Source: Solirubrobacter taibaiensis (GTDB lineage: Bacteria > Actinomycetota > Thermoleophilia > Solirubrobacterales > Solirubrobacteraceae). Taken from it: 64,000 nucleotides of DNA. Under the pieces are notes generated by a model. It was not told the DNA's origin. It did no database searches and was given only the letters and a program-made list of their open reading frames with translations. This document shows positions 33,188 through 41,643 of the stretch, piece after piece. The stretch spans positions 1-64,000 of the forward strand of contig JAPDDQ010000032.1 in assembly GCA_027587225.1 (NCBI GenBank), given 5' to 3'. Positions within the stretch are counted from its first letter, which is position 1. The number at the start of each line of letters is the position of its first letter. Position numbers and translations under genes: made by a program.

Positions 33188-33703
33188 ATGAGCCAGAACA
33201 CCGAGACCGCGATTCTCGCCGGAGGCTGCTTCTGGGGCGTCCAGGAGCTCTTGCGCGTGCGCGACGGAGTCATCTCCACCCGCGTGGGCTACACCGGTGG
33301 GCAGAACGAGCACCCGACCTACCCCCACCATCCCGGCCACGCCGAGGCCGTCGAGATCGTCTTCGACCCCGAGCGCATCTCCTACCGGGACATCCTCGAG
33401 TTCTTCTTCCAGATCCACGACCCGTCGACCAAGGACCGTCAGGGCAACGACATCGGGTCCAGCTACCGGTCCGAGATCTTCTACACGAGCGACGAGCAGC
33501 GCCAGGTCGCCGTGGACACGATCGCCGACGTCGACGCCTCCGGGCTGTGGCCGGGCAAGGTCGTGACCGAGCTCAGCGAGGCCGTGCCGTTCTGGGAGGC
33601 CGAGCCTGAGCACCAGGACTACCTGCAGAAGTACCCCAACGGCTACACCTGCCACTTCCCGCGCCCGGGCTGGAAGCTGCCGCATCGGGAGACGGCCGCC
33701 TAG
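33188..33703 (+). CDS. msrA: Peptide-methionine (S)-S-oxide reductase
   Basis: 171 aa. The catalytic cysteine C14 is in GGCFWGVQELL, followed by VGYTGG, HPTYPHHPGHAEAVEIVFDP and the FFQIHDPSTKDRQGNDIGSSYRS block of MsrA, and GWKLP at the end. It reduces methionine-S-sulfoxide in proteins or free form with thioredoxin. The first resolving cysteine found in many MsrA proteins near the GHAEAV motif is replaced (YPHHPGHAEA); C-terminal cysteine use is limited to the CHFP segment. GGAGG sits directly before the ATG, unusually close. The TAG shares a CTAG with the convergent peptidase stop. Confidence 0.92.
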   Translation: MSQNTETAILAGGCFWGVQELLRVRDGVISTRVGYTGGQNEHPTYPHHPGHAEAVEIVFDPERISYRDILEFFFQIHDPSTKDRQGNDIGSSYRSEIFYTSDEQRQVAVDTIADVDASGLWPGKVVTELSEAVPFWEAEPEHQDYLQKYPNGYTCHFPRPGWKLPHRETAA

Positions 33704-34824
33704 GCGCACAGGCGCTGCGCGAGCCCGATCAGCGTCCTGGTCACGGCCTCGGTGGCGGACAGGCTGACCCACTCCTCGACGGCGTGGGCGCCTTCGCCGC
33801 TGGGGCCGAAGAGCACGGTCGGGATGCCGGCGGCGGCGATCATCGACGAGTCGGCCCAGTAGCTGCCGCCGCCGATCGCGAGCGGCTCGGGGCCCGCGGC
33901 TTCGCGCAGCAGGCTCACGAGCTCCGCGGTCGGGTCGATCTCGAACGGGTCGCGCACCAGCAGGGTCCGCTGGGAAGCGACGAACTCGGGGTCGGCGGCG
34001 CGGCAGCGCTCCAGCAGCGCCTCCAGCTCCGCCTCGATGTCGGCGCCGGTCTCGCCCGGGAGCGTCCGGCGTTCCACGTTGAGCGTGCACTGCGCGGGAT
34101 AGCTGGAGAGCTCGACGCCGCCCGCGATCAGGGAAGCGTGCAGCGAACCGCGGCCCAGCATCGGGTGCGTGCGCTCCGCCAGCGAGCGGTCGAGCTCGTC
34201 GAGGCCCTGGAGTACCGCGCCCATCTTCAGGATCGCGTCGACGCCCAGGTGCGGGCGCGAGCCGTGCGCCGCGCGACCGGTGATCTCGATCTCGCTCCAG
34301 ACGAAGCCCTTGTGCGCGACGGTCAGCTCGAGCTCGGTCGGTTCGGTCACGACCGCGGCGTCGGCCGAGACGTGGCGCAGCGCCTCTTGAATGCCCAGGC
34401 TGGCGTGCTCCTCGTCAGCCACCGCGGCGACCACCACGTCGCCCGCCAGCCCGAGCCGTGACGCTTCCCGGGCGGCGATGAGCGCCGCGGCGAGACCGGC
34501 CTTCATGTCGTAGGTGCCGCGGCCGTACATCCGGTCGCCTTCGATGCGCGGCGTGAACGGGTCCGTCATGCCCTCGACGTTGACCACGTCGAGGTGCCCG
34601 CACAGCAGAAGCGTGCGCCCGCCGCCGGTGCCGCGCGCGCGGACGAGCACGCTCGGGCGACCGGGCGTCTCCTCGAGCCACTGCGTCTTCAGCCCGTTCT
34701 CCCGCGCCCAGCCCTCGACCAGAGCGGCGATCTCATCCTCGCCCGCGCCATCGGCCACGAGCGAGGGATTGACCGAGTCCACGGCCACGAGCGACGTCAG
34801 CAGCGCGATCAGGTCTGCGTTCAT
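33700..34824 (-). CDS. M20-family metallopeptidase (ArgE/DapE-like deacylase)
   Basis: 374 aa. Metal-binding residues are visible: LLLCGHLDVVN (His and the Asp pair), GRGTYDMKAGLAA (bridging Asp), VADEEHAS (catalytic Glu-Glu) and TEPTEL (Asp/Glu site), with a final His in GEGAHAVEEW. A dimerisation lid domain lies at about 170-280 (GRAAHGSRPHLGVDAI). The family cleaves N-acyl amino acids or peptides with one or two zinc ions; the ArgE/DapE/ACY1 branch is likely. Starts at ATG 34824; further in-frame ATGs at 34833, 34836 and 34842 would add a few residues. Confidence 0.88.
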   Translation of the reverse strand: MNADLIALLTSLVAVDSVNPSLVADGAGEDEIAALVEGWARENGLKTQWLEETPGRPSVLVRARGTGGGRTLLLCGHLDVVNVEGMTDPFTPRIEGDRMYGRGTYDMKAGLAAALIAAREASRLGLAGDVVVAAVADEEHASLGIQEALRHVSADAAVVTEPTELELTVAHKGFVWSEIEITGRAAHGSRPHLGVDAILKMGAVLQGLDELDRSLAERTHPMLGRGSLHASLIAGGVELSSYPAQCTLNVERRTLPGETGADIEAELEALLERCRAADPEFVASQRTLLVRDPFEIDPTAELVSLLREAAGPEPLAIGGGSYWADSSMIAAAGIPTVLFGPSGEGAHAVEEWVSLSATEAVTRTLIGLAQRLCA

Positions 34825-34859
34825 GCCGTGCATCATGCGCATCCGGGTACGAGAGCGGC

Positions 34860-35300
34860 GTGCGCCGCTTCGCTGTCGTTGCCGTGGTGGCCGGGCTGTC
34901 CGGCTGTGGCGGTGAACCCGAGGACCGGACGGCCGACCTGGTCGCGTGCTTCGAACGCGCGGGCGGAACCGTGGTGGAGCGCCCCGCGCAGCTCGCCGAC
35001 TTCCCGACCGCGGACGCCGACTACGGCACGGCATTCTCGCTGGAGAGCATCGCGTTCGACAGCATCGACGCCGCGACGGGGAAGGGCGACGAGCGGCAGG
35101 CGCTCGTGCTGATCGCGCGCCCGCAGATCCCGCAGCCCGCATCCAGCCGTGCGATCCCCGCCGCCGAGTTCGTGCGTCGCGCGCAGCGGGGCGAACGCGT
35201 CGCCGCGCAGCAGCTGATCGTCATGCCGCCGTTCGCGGACCAGGCCGATCCGATGAACGATTGCGCCGAGGAAGTCGCGCGGGAACAGATCTTTCCGTGA
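34860..35300 (+). CDS. Putative lipoprotein of unknown function (146 aa)
   Basis: Short N-terminus with a lipobox (VVAVVAGLSGCGGE; Cys about residue 16), so probably lipid-anchored outside. The mature part has two more cysteines (VACFER and NDCAEE) and a mixed alpha/beta pattern with the strand ERQALVLIARP. No domain is recognised. GTG start at 34860, divergent from the peptidase with a 35-base gap. The next gene begins 29 bases after the stop and may be co-transcribed. Confidence 0.6.
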   Translation: MRRFAVVAVVAGLSGCGGEPEDRTADLVACFERAGGTVVERPAQLADFPTADADYGTAFSLESIAFDSIDAATGKGDERQALVLIARPQIPQPASSRAIPAAEFVRRAQRGERVAAQQLIVMPPFADQADPMNDCAEEVAREQIFP

Positions 35301-35329
35301 CGCCCGGCGCGGTCGCGCGTAGTACAGGC

Positions 35330-36034
35330 GTGGGACGCTTGTGCCTCGCCGCCGTGCTGGTCGTGCTGGTCGTGCTGGTCATGGCGCCGTCGGCGCGAGC
35401 GGGCTGCATCGCGGCGATCGTCGTGGACGGCGTGGTGCTCGTCCACCAGGACGCGGACGGGTGGACGCTGCCGCCGACAGAAGGCCGCCGGTCCGCGGTG
35501 CTGCCCGCCTGCAACGACGCGGGCCAGAACGAGCCCGACGGGGCGATCACGGTGCTGCCGTTCAAGGGCGTGCCCGCCGACGTGGCCGTGGTCTCGAGTG
35601 TCGACAGCGGGTTCTACCTCGTCGGCGGTTCGTTGGTGGCGAGCGCGGCGCATCCGCTGCACCGGCCCGGCCGGAGCTACACGCGCCGCGGGTGCGCGCG
35701 GGGACGCACGCTGCGGGGCACGGCGACCGACGCGGGGTTCGACCGCCTGATGCTCGGCGACCGTGTGATCCGGGTCGACGCGCGCACGCGCATCGCCAAC
35801 CGTCCCGCATATCAGCCGGTGCGCGACGGTCAGCGGCTCCGGGTCACGGCGACCCGCTGCGGCAACCGGCTGATCGCGGACCGGATCGCGTTCGTCGGGC
35901 CGACGATCGAGCCGGTCCGCTACGAGCGCGCCGGGGTGAGCCACGACACGGCGTTCGCCTGGGGTGCGGTCGCGCTCGTCCTGCTCGGCGTGGTGGCCGC
36001 GGGCTTCCTGTTCGAGCGCCTCACGCGTCCTTGA
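35330..36034 (+). CDS. Secreted/membrane-anchored protein of unknown function (234 aa)
   Basis: Signal peptide 1-25 (LCLAAVLVVLVVLVMAPSARA-GCI) and a C-terminal transmembrane helix (AFAWGAVALVLLGVVAAGFLF) just before a short basic tail. The outside part has four cysteines (AGCIAA, PACNDA, RGCARG, TRCGNR) and repeated short strands, including a region like hedgehog/bacterial DUF modules (DGVVLVHQDADGWTLPPTEG). It looks like a type I membrane protein. GTG 35330 begins the signal peptide. The 3' end overlaps the convergent methyltransferase by 14 bp. Function unknown. Confidence 0.6.
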   Translation: MGRLCLAAVLVVLVVLVMAPSARAGCIAAIVVDGVVLVHQDADGWTLPPTEGRRSAVLPACNDAGQNEPDGAITVLPFKGVPADVAVVSSVDSGFYLVGGSLVASAAHPLHRPGRSYTRRGCARGRTLRGTATDAGFDRLMLGDRVIRVDARTRIANRPAYQPVRDGQRLRVTATRCGNRLIADRIAFVGPTIEPVRYERAGVSHDTAFAWGAVALVLLGVVAAGFLFERLTRP

Positions 36035-36724
36035 GCACCGCGCGGATGAGCAGGAACTCGGGCCTGCTCGCGAGCTGTTCCCACACGTCCGGGAAGCGCT
36101 CGCGGCACTCGGCCAGTGGCTGGGGCTCCTGGAGGTTGTCGATCGCGAACCCGGCCTCCGTCACCGCGCCGAGGATCGCGGCGAGCGGTCGCCGCCAGAA
36201 GCGCACCTCGTACTCGCGGGCGGAGAGCGTCCAACGGTCGACGACGAGCTCGGTGGCGAAGTAGTCATGCGTGTGCGAGAGCTCGATCGCTCTGGCCGGG
36301 TGGTGGGTCGAGAACACGAGCGCGCCGCCCGGGCGTAGGACGCGGCGCAGCTCGCGGAGCGTCGGGCCCCAGTCCTGGAGGTAGTGCAGGCGAGGCTCGC
36401 GACCACGATGTCGAACGCGCCGTCCTCGAGGGCGAGCGGCTCGCCCAGGTCGGCGACCGCGAACGTGCCGCCGGGTACACGGGCACGGGCGCGGGCGAGC
36501 ATCTCCGGGCTCGCGTCGAGGCCGACGACCTCCGCTCCCTGCTCGGCGAGCCAGGCGGAATGGCGACCCGCTCCGCAGCCGGCGTCGAGCACCCGCCGGC
36601 CGGCGACGGGCGGTAGGAGCGCGCGCAACGCCGGCTGCTCGTAGAGCGCGAGGTACGGGCTGTGCTCGACGTCCGCGACGTAGTCGGCCGCCATCGCGTC
36701 GTACGTCTGCCGCGCGCGGGTCAT
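36021..36724 (-). pseudogene. Class I SAM-dependent methyltransferase, broken by a one-base frameshift
   Basis: The N-terminal part (ATG 36724, about 111 codons) has the SAM motif RVLDAGCGAGRHSAWLAE, GLDASPEML and FDIVVASLA. The homologous continuation LHYLQDWGPTLRELRRVLRPGGALVF is in another frame and runs to a stop at 36021, ending RPEFLLIRAVLKDA. The joint lies near 36389-36391. Restoring one base gives SLALHYLQDWG and a whole protein of about 234 residues, the normal size; 704 nt plus one is divisible by three. It may be a true pseudogene or a sequence error. The ATG overlaps the SDR stop upstream (ATGA), so it belongs to the SDR operon. Confidence 0.82.
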
Positions 36725-37554
36725 GCGCCGTCAAGGTACCCCGCGGGCATCGGGATCGCGTGCTCGGCGGCGCGGCTCACCTCCTCCCACTGCTCCCACG
36801 TCGCGATCCGCTGCTTGGACACCGCGATCATGGCGTCCAGCACCGCGCTGCCGAGCACGAGGCGCAGCGGCGGGTCCTCGCTGTCCACGAGCTTCATCAC
36901 GGCTTCGGCGGCGAGCTTCGGGTCACTGTCCACGGACTCGTCCTCGCCGCCGTCGCCGGAACGCAGCGGCGCGTACGCCTCGAGCGGTTCGGTGTTGAAC
37001 ATGCCGGTGCGGTAGAGATCGGTCCAGTACCCGCCGGGCTCGACGATCGTCACCTTCACGTCGAACAGCGCGAGTTCCTGAGCGAGCGCCTCGCTCATGC
37101 CTTCGAGCGCGAACTTGGCGGCGCTGTACATCCCCGCGGTCGCGCCCGTGGCCACGCCGGCCACGCTCGAGACCTGCAGGAGCCGCCCGCCGCGCTCGCG
37201 CAGATGTGGCGTGACGGCCTGCGTGACCCACAGCGCGCCGAAGAAGTTGAGCTCCATCGCCGCGCGGGCCTCGTCCTCGCTGAACTCCTCGATTGCGCCG
37301 AGCCACATCGCACCGGCGTTGTTGACGACGACGTCCAGCCGGCCGAAGTGCGCGACCGCCTGTTCGACGGCGGCGAACACGGCGGCGCGGTCGGTCACAT
37401 CGGCCGCGATGGCGAGTGAATCGCCACCCAGCGGTTCCGGCGTGCGCGAGATCGCCACGACGCGGTCACCGGCGGCGAGTGCCGCCTCGGCAAAGGCCCG
37501 GCCGAGCCCTCGGCTGGCGCCCGTGATCAGCCATACGCGCGGAGCAGTGGTCAT
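36721..37554 (-). CDS. SDR-family oxidoreductase
   Basis: 277 aa short-chain dehydrogenase. Rossmann motif TGASRGLGRAF near residue 12, NNAG at about 85, catalytic Ser in LLQVSSVAG and Tyr-x3-Lys in MYSAAKFAL, then the VEPGGYWTDLY segment typical of the extended ketoreductase-like group. It uses NAD(P)H on an unknown carbonyl or alcohol. ATG 37554 starts MTTAPRVWLITG. It is divergent from a TetR regulator with an operator between, and is translationally coupled to the frameshifted methyltransferase. Confidence 0.9.
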   Translation of the reverse strand: MTTAPRVWLITGASRGLGRAFAEAALAAGDRVVAISRTPEPLGGDSLAIAADVTDRAAVFAAVEQAVAHFGRLDVVVNNAGAMWLGAIEEFSEDEARAAMELNFFGALWVTQAVTPHLRERGGRLLQVSSVAGVATGATAGMYSAAKFALEGMSEALAQELALFDVKVTIVEPGGYWTDLYRTGMFNTEPLEAYAPLRSGDGGEDESVDSDPKLAAEAVMKLVDSEDPPLRLVLGSAVLDAMIAVSKQRIATWEQWEEVSRAAEHAIPMPAGYLDGA

Positions 37555-37569
37555 GCTCAACCTCCATAT

Positions 37570-37586
37570 CGAGACGAAACGTCTCG
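37570..37586. promoter_or_regulatory. TetR operator overlapping the promoter of the divergent pair
   Basis: Perfect inverted repeat CGAGACG-AAA-CGTCTCG between the SDR (ATG 37554) and TetR (GTG 37602) genes. Directly next to it a TATAGAAT -10-like element (37587-37594) lies eight bases before the TetR GTG, so that transcript is probably leaderless. Confidence 0.7.
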
Positions 37587-37601
37587 TATAGAATAGCCGT
37601 C

Positions 37602-38180
37602 GTGCCAAGGACGAGAAGCGATACGTCCCGCCGGGCGATCCTCGACGCCGCGTTCGCGCTCGTCGGCGAGGTCGGCTACGCGAAGCTGACGATGGAGGGC
37701 ATCGCGGCCCGCGCGGGCGTGGGCAAGCAGACCATCTACCGCTGGTGGCCGTCCAAGGGCGCCGTGCTGTTCGACGCCTTCCTGGCCCTGTCCGAGAACG
37801 CCGAGGGCAGCCCGGCGCTCCCCGACACCGGCGACCTCGCGGCCGACCTCAAGCTCGTCCTCCGCGCGACCGTGGAGGAGCTCAACGACCCGCGCTACGA
37901 CCTGCCGATGCGTGCGTTGACCGCGGCCATCCTCAACGATCCGACGCTCGCGGCCGAGTACGAGCAACGCCTCGAGGCCCCGATGCGCGCAATCAAGCTC
38001 GCCCGCCTCGCGAACGCCGCCGAACTCCCACCGGGCACCGACCTCGAGCTCGCCCTCGAGCTCCTTTGGAGCCCGTTGCAGAGCCGCTGGCTCGCGGGCG
38101 GCGAGCTCACGCCCGCGTTCGCCGACGCCGTCGTCGACACCGTCCTCGCCGGTCTACGCGGGAGCCGCGACCCGGCGTAG
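37602..38180 (+). CDS. TetR-family transcriptional regulator
   Basis: 192 aa. Helix-turn-helix at about residues 10-57: SRRAILDAAFALVGEVGYAKLTMEGIAARAGVGKQTIYRWWPSKGAVL, the recognition helix being typical for the AcrR/TetR_C_33 group. The remainder is helical and carries the ligand pocket. GTG start with a -10-like box only eight bases upstream, suggesting a leaderless mRNA. It probably represses itself and the divergent SDR/methyltransferase operon. Confidence 0.9.
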   Translation: MPRTRSDTSRRAILDAAFALVGEVGYAKLTMEGIAARAGVGKQTIYRWWPSKGAVLFDAFLALSENAEGSPALPDTGDLAADLKLVLRATVEELNDPRYDLPMRALTAAILNDPTLAAEYEQRLEAPMRAIKLARLANAAELPPGTDLELALELLWSPLQSRWLAGGELTPAFADAVVDTVLAGLRGSRDPA

Positions 38181-38204
38181 GGAGCGGCTGCCAGAATTCG
38201 CCAC

Positions 38205-38849
38205 TTGCGGCTCGTCATCCATGACCGCTTGACCAAGGGGCGGCTTTTGTCGTTGCACGCCGTGGCGGCGTGCGTCGCGCACCTGAGAGCCGGTGGGCTC
38301 GCCGTGCTCCCGACCGAGACCGGGTACATGCTCGCCGCCGACGCGACGAGCGAGCAAGCGATCGATGCGGTGTACGCCGCGAAAGGGCGCCCGCCGGCCA
38401 AGCCGATCCACGTCGCCGTGACCTCGCTGGAAGCGATCGAGCGGTACGTGGAGTTGCCGGACGCCGCACGGCGGGCATGCGCGAACCTCATGCCCGGGCC
38501 CTTCACGGTCGTCGGCGCGAGCCGCGGCCTCGTGCCCGACGTGCTGACCGCCGGCACGGGAACGCTCGGCGCGCGCATCCCGGACGCCCCGGTGACGCTG
38601 CAGATCCTGCACGCGCTCGGTCGCCCGTTGTCGGCGACTTCGCACAACCTGTCGGGGCAGGCGCCGGATCCCGATCCGGTCGAGGCGGCGGAGCAGCTGC
38701 AGGGAGACCACGTCATCCATGTGGTCGTCGACCCCGCCGCGGCGGTCTACGACAAGCCGTCCACGCTCGTGCGGTACGTCGACGGTGCGTGGGAGATCTT
38801 GCGTCAGGGCCCGGTGACTGAGGCGGCGATCGCCGCCGCGGCCGTGTGA
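38205..38849 (+). CDS. Sua5/YciO/YrdC-family protein
   Basis: 214 aa. The YrdC fold is recognisable from LPTETGYMLAADA, the KGRPPAKPIHV motif (the K/R pair that binds ATP and bicarbonate), the loop MPGPFTVV and SATSHNLSG. The family makes threonylcarbamoyl-AMP for the t6A modification of tRNA. Some features deviate (TETGY for TDTVY), so it could be a paralogue such as YciO rather than the essential enzyme. TTG start at 38205. The TGA overlaps the GTG of the antiporter gene (GTGA). Confidence 0.82.
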   Translation: MRLVIHDRLTKGRLLSLHAVAACVAHLRAGGLAVLPTETGYMLAADATSEQAIDAVYAAKGRPPAKPIHVAVTSLEAIERYVELPDAARRACANLMPGPFTVVGASRGLVPDVLTAGTGTLGARIPDAPVTLQILHALGRPLSATSHNLSGQAPDPDPVEAAEQLQGDHVIHVVVDPAAAVYDKPSTLVRYVDGAWEILRQGPVTEAAIAAAAV

Positions 38850-40420
38850 CCGAGTCGCTCTTCGTCGTCATCGGCGGGCTGCTCGCGATCGCGGCGGTCA
38901 CGACCGTCGCGCCCCGGGTCGGGATCGCCTCGCCGCTGTTGCTCGTGCTGCTCGGCATCGGCGTGAGCTTCCTGCCGTTCGTCCCCGACGTGGAGGTCGA
39001 GCCGCACTGGATCCTCACCGTCGTGCTGCCGCCACTGCTGTATTCAGCGGCGGTCTCGATGCCGGAGATGGACTTCCGGCGCGAGTTCACGGCCATTCGC
39101 GGGCTGTCCGTCGTGCTCGTCGCGCTCTCCGCGGTGCTGCTCGGCGTGTTCTTCTCCGCGGTGATCCCGGGCCTCGACCTGGCCTGGGGCATCGCGCTCG
39201 GGGCGATCGTGAGCCCGACCGACGCGGTCGCGACGCAGATCGTCAAGCGGGTCGGCGTCTCCGGCCGGATCACGGCGGTGCTCGAGGGCGAGGGCCTGCT
39301 CAACGACGCCACCGCGCTCGTGATCCTGCGTACGGCCGTCGCCGCCGCGGCCGTGTCGGTCTCGTTCGGCGGTGTGCTGTGGGACTTCGCGTTCGCGGTC
39401 GGTGCGGCCGTCGTGATCGGGTTCCTCGTCGGCCACGCGAGCATGTACGTCCGCGCCCGGGTGAAGGACCCGGCGGTCAACACGGTGGTCGGGTTCACCG
39501 TGCCGTTCCTGGCCGCGCTCCCGGCCGAGGAGATCGGCGCGTCGGGCCTGGTGGCCGCGGTCACCGCGGGCCTGGCCGTGGGCCGGCACGCGCCGGAGAT
39601 GCTCTCGCCGCGCCACCGCCTCTCCGACCGCGAGAACTGGCGGACGGTGGAGCTGATCCTCGAGGGCGGGATCTTCCTCGTGATGGGGCTGGAGCTGTCG
39701 GCGATCGTCGAGGAGGCGGAAGGGGACCTCGGCACGGCGATGACCGTCGCGGCCGCCGCGCTCGCACTCACACTGCTCATCCGCGCCGCCTACGTCGCCC
39801 TGCTGCTCGTCGGACTGGGACGCCGCGCGCGCCGCGGCGCGCGGTTCAAGACCCAGGTCACGAGCATGCAGGAGAAGCTCGACGCGGGCGATCCCGAGGT
39901 CGTCGAGCGCGTGCTCAAGCGGGCTCGCGGCAACGAGGACGCGCTGGAGCGCTTCCGGACCCGGGTCCGCCGCCGGATCGCCGACATCGACTATTTCCTC
40001 GCCGAGCCGCTCGGCTGGCGGGAAGGCACGGTCGTGGTGTGGGCGGGCATGCGCGGCGCGATCACGCTCGCGGCCGCGCAGACCCTGCCGGAGGACGCGC
40101 CGCAGCGCTCGCTGCTGATCCTGATCGCGTTCCTCGTGGCGGCGGGATCGCTGGTGATCCAGGGCGGCACGCTCCCGCGCGTCGTCGCGCTCGTCAAGCC
40201 GGCGCCCGAGCGGGAGGACCCGGAGGAGCGCGCGCGGCTGCGCGAACTGCTGATCGCCGCCCTCGAGGGCACGAGCGACGAGCCGATCGCGAAGCTCGAC
40301 GCGCAACGCCGCACGCTCCTCGATCTCCGTGACGAGGGCACCTTCAGCGCCAACGCGCTCAACCGCGAGCTCGCGCTGCTCGATGCGCGGCAGATCGGGC
40401 TCGAGCTCCGCGACGCGTAG
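38846..40420 (+). CDS. CPA1-family sodium/proton antiporter
   Basis: 524 aa. About 11-12 transmembrane helices fill residues 1-420; the ion-site motifs are SPTDAVATQ and EGEGLLNDATALVI, as in NhaP/NHE-type exchangers. A cytoplasmic insert (about 310-375, charged, RFKTQVTSMQEKLDAGDPEVVERVLKRA) and a charged C-terminal tail (about 440-524) could be regulatory. It exchanges Na+ or K+ for H+ in pH or salt homeostasis. GTG start overlapping the previous stop indicates coupling with the YrdC-like gene. Confidence 0.9.
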   Translation: MTESLFVVIGGLLAIAAVTTVAPRVGIASPLLLVLLGIGVSFLPFVPDVEVEPHWILTVVLPPLLYSAAVSMPEMDFRREFTAIRGLSVVLVALSAVLLGVFFSAVIPGLDLAWGIALGAIVSPTDAVATQIVKRVGVSGRITAVLEGEGLLNDATALVILRTAVAAAAVSVSFGGVLWDFAFAVGAAVVIGFLVGHASMYVRARVKDPAVNTVVGFTVPFLAALPAEEIGASGLVAAVTAGLAVGRHAPEMLSPRHRLSDRENWRTVELILEGGIFLVMGLELSAIVEEAEGDLGTAMTVAAAALALTLLIRAAYVALLLVGLGRRARRGARFKTQVTSMQEKLDAGDPEVVERVLKRARGNEDALERFRTRVRRRIADIDYFLAEPLGWREGTVVVWAGMRGAITLAAAQTLPEDAPQRSLLILIAFLVAAGSLVIQGGTLPRVVALVKPAPEREDPEERARLRELLIAALEGTSDEPIAKLDAQRRTLLDLRDEGTFSANALNRELALLDARQIGLELRDA

Positions 40421-40443
40421 GCCGCGTTAGAGTCGCGCGCTCG

Positions 40444-41643
40444 ATGCGCCTTGTTCTGGTCCTACTGATTGCGCTGCTGTTCGCGGCGCCGGCCCACGCC
40501 GCTCCGCGGGCGCTCGCCGCTGTCGGCGAAGACGAGGGCTTCGTGTTGTCGGGCGACCGCGTCGTCTTCACGCAGACGAACGGGCGGAAGATCCGCGTGC
40601 TGAGCATGCCGCTCGCGGGCGGTGCGGCGCAGACGATTTTCACGTACACGGCACCGCCCGGCCGGCTCGCCTACGGCGAGCAGCTCGTCGCCACTCCGAC
40701 GCGTGTGGCGATGCTCTTGGCCCACTCCGATCGGAACAGGCAGTCGACGACGACGCAGGTGCTCGCCGGCACCGCTACCGGTGGCTGGAGCGTCGTCGTG
40801 CCGCCGCGCGCGTCAGGCAAGGACCTGCCGTTCGCGAACGTGGTGCAGCTCGCCGGCGACGACGTCGTGACGTACGAGCGTCTCAGCTGGGAACAGGACG
40901 AGTTCGAGCTCGCCCTCTACGACCCGCTGCGTCGCGTCCTGCCGCTGCCGGTCGGCACGCTCTTCCACGGCGATCTGGCCATCCGCTCCGAACGGGGGCC
41001 GCTCGACGAGGCGCCGCGCGAACGGGTCCTCGTGACGAACTGGCGCACGGGCGAGCCGGTCACGGCCGCCGAGTTCGACGACATCATCAAGAGCTACGAG
41101 GTCGCCACCGACGGGCGCGCCCTCGTGACGGTCGGTGACACGCTGCTCGAGATCGCCCCGGGTGGTGCCGTCACCCGGCTCACCGAAGCGGTCGACTCGC
41201 CGATGCGGGCCGGCGAGCGCGTGCTGTTCTTTCGCACGGACGGGATCGGCGTGTTCGAGCGCAACGGGGCGAAGCGCCGGTTCGGCGTGCGCACCGAGCA
41301 GCTCGAGCGCTTCGTGACCGACGGCAACAACGTGCTGTGGAGCGCGAACGGCTGCCTGCTGCTCGCGCCGATCACCGACCCGGCGGCGCGCGCACCCGGC
41401 CCGGGCCCGTGCGCACGCAGCGAGGCGGCGCTCACCTTGAGCGTCAAGGGCCGCACGGCGCGGGTCAAGGTCCGCTGCGTCGCCGCGCCCGCCGGCGGTT
41501 GCCGGGGCACGATCGAGCTGCGCATCGCCGGCCAGCGGGCGGGGCAGGCGCCGGTCCGTTTGGCCGTCGGGAAGACGGTGGAGCGGACCGTCCAGCTGAG
41601 CCGGTCCGGCGCCGCGCGGGCCACGTTCCTCGAGCGCGGCTAG
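40444..41643 (+). CDS. Secreted beta-propeller-like protein of unknown function (399 aa)
   Basis: Signal peptide 1-20 (LVLVLLIALLFAAPAHA-AP). The mature part contains repeated strand-turn units (GFVLSGDRVVFTQTNGRKIRVL, RLAYGEQLVATPTRVAML, VVQLAGDDVVTYERL, RFVTDGNNVLWSANGCLLLAPI) that suggest a WD-like propeller, and a C-terminal beta-sandwich (LTLSVKGRTARVKVRCVAAPAGGCRGTIELRI) with a probable disulfide. The design is like the protein at 22482-23468. No catalytic motif. The stop shares CTAG with the convergent anti-sigma-like gene. Confidence 0.65.
   Translation: MRLVLVLLIALLFAAPAHAAPRALAAVGEDEGFVLSGDRVVFTQTNGRKIRVLSMPLAGGAAQTIFTYTAPPGRLAYGEQLVATPTRVAMLLAHSDRNRQSTTTQVLAGTATGGWSVVVPPRASGKDLPFANVVQLAGDDVVTYERLSWEQDEFELALYDPLRRVLPLPVGTLFHGDLAIRSERGPLDEAPRERVLVTNWRTGEPVTAAEFDDIIKSYEVATDGRALVTVGDTLLEIAPGGAVTRLTEAVDSPMRAGERVLFFRTDGIGVFERNGAKRRFGVRTEQLERFVTDGNNVLWSANGCLLLAPITDPAARAPGPGPCARSEAALTLSVKGRTARVKVRCVAAPAGGCRGTIELRIAGQRAGQAPVRLAVGKTVERTVQLSRSGAARATFLERG

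Noticed and set aside
38205..38849. Essential Sua5/TsaC enzyme called with certainty
   Set aside because: Active-site segments deviate from TsaC (TETGY, SATSHNLSG), so a paralogous role is possible; kept as a family-level call.
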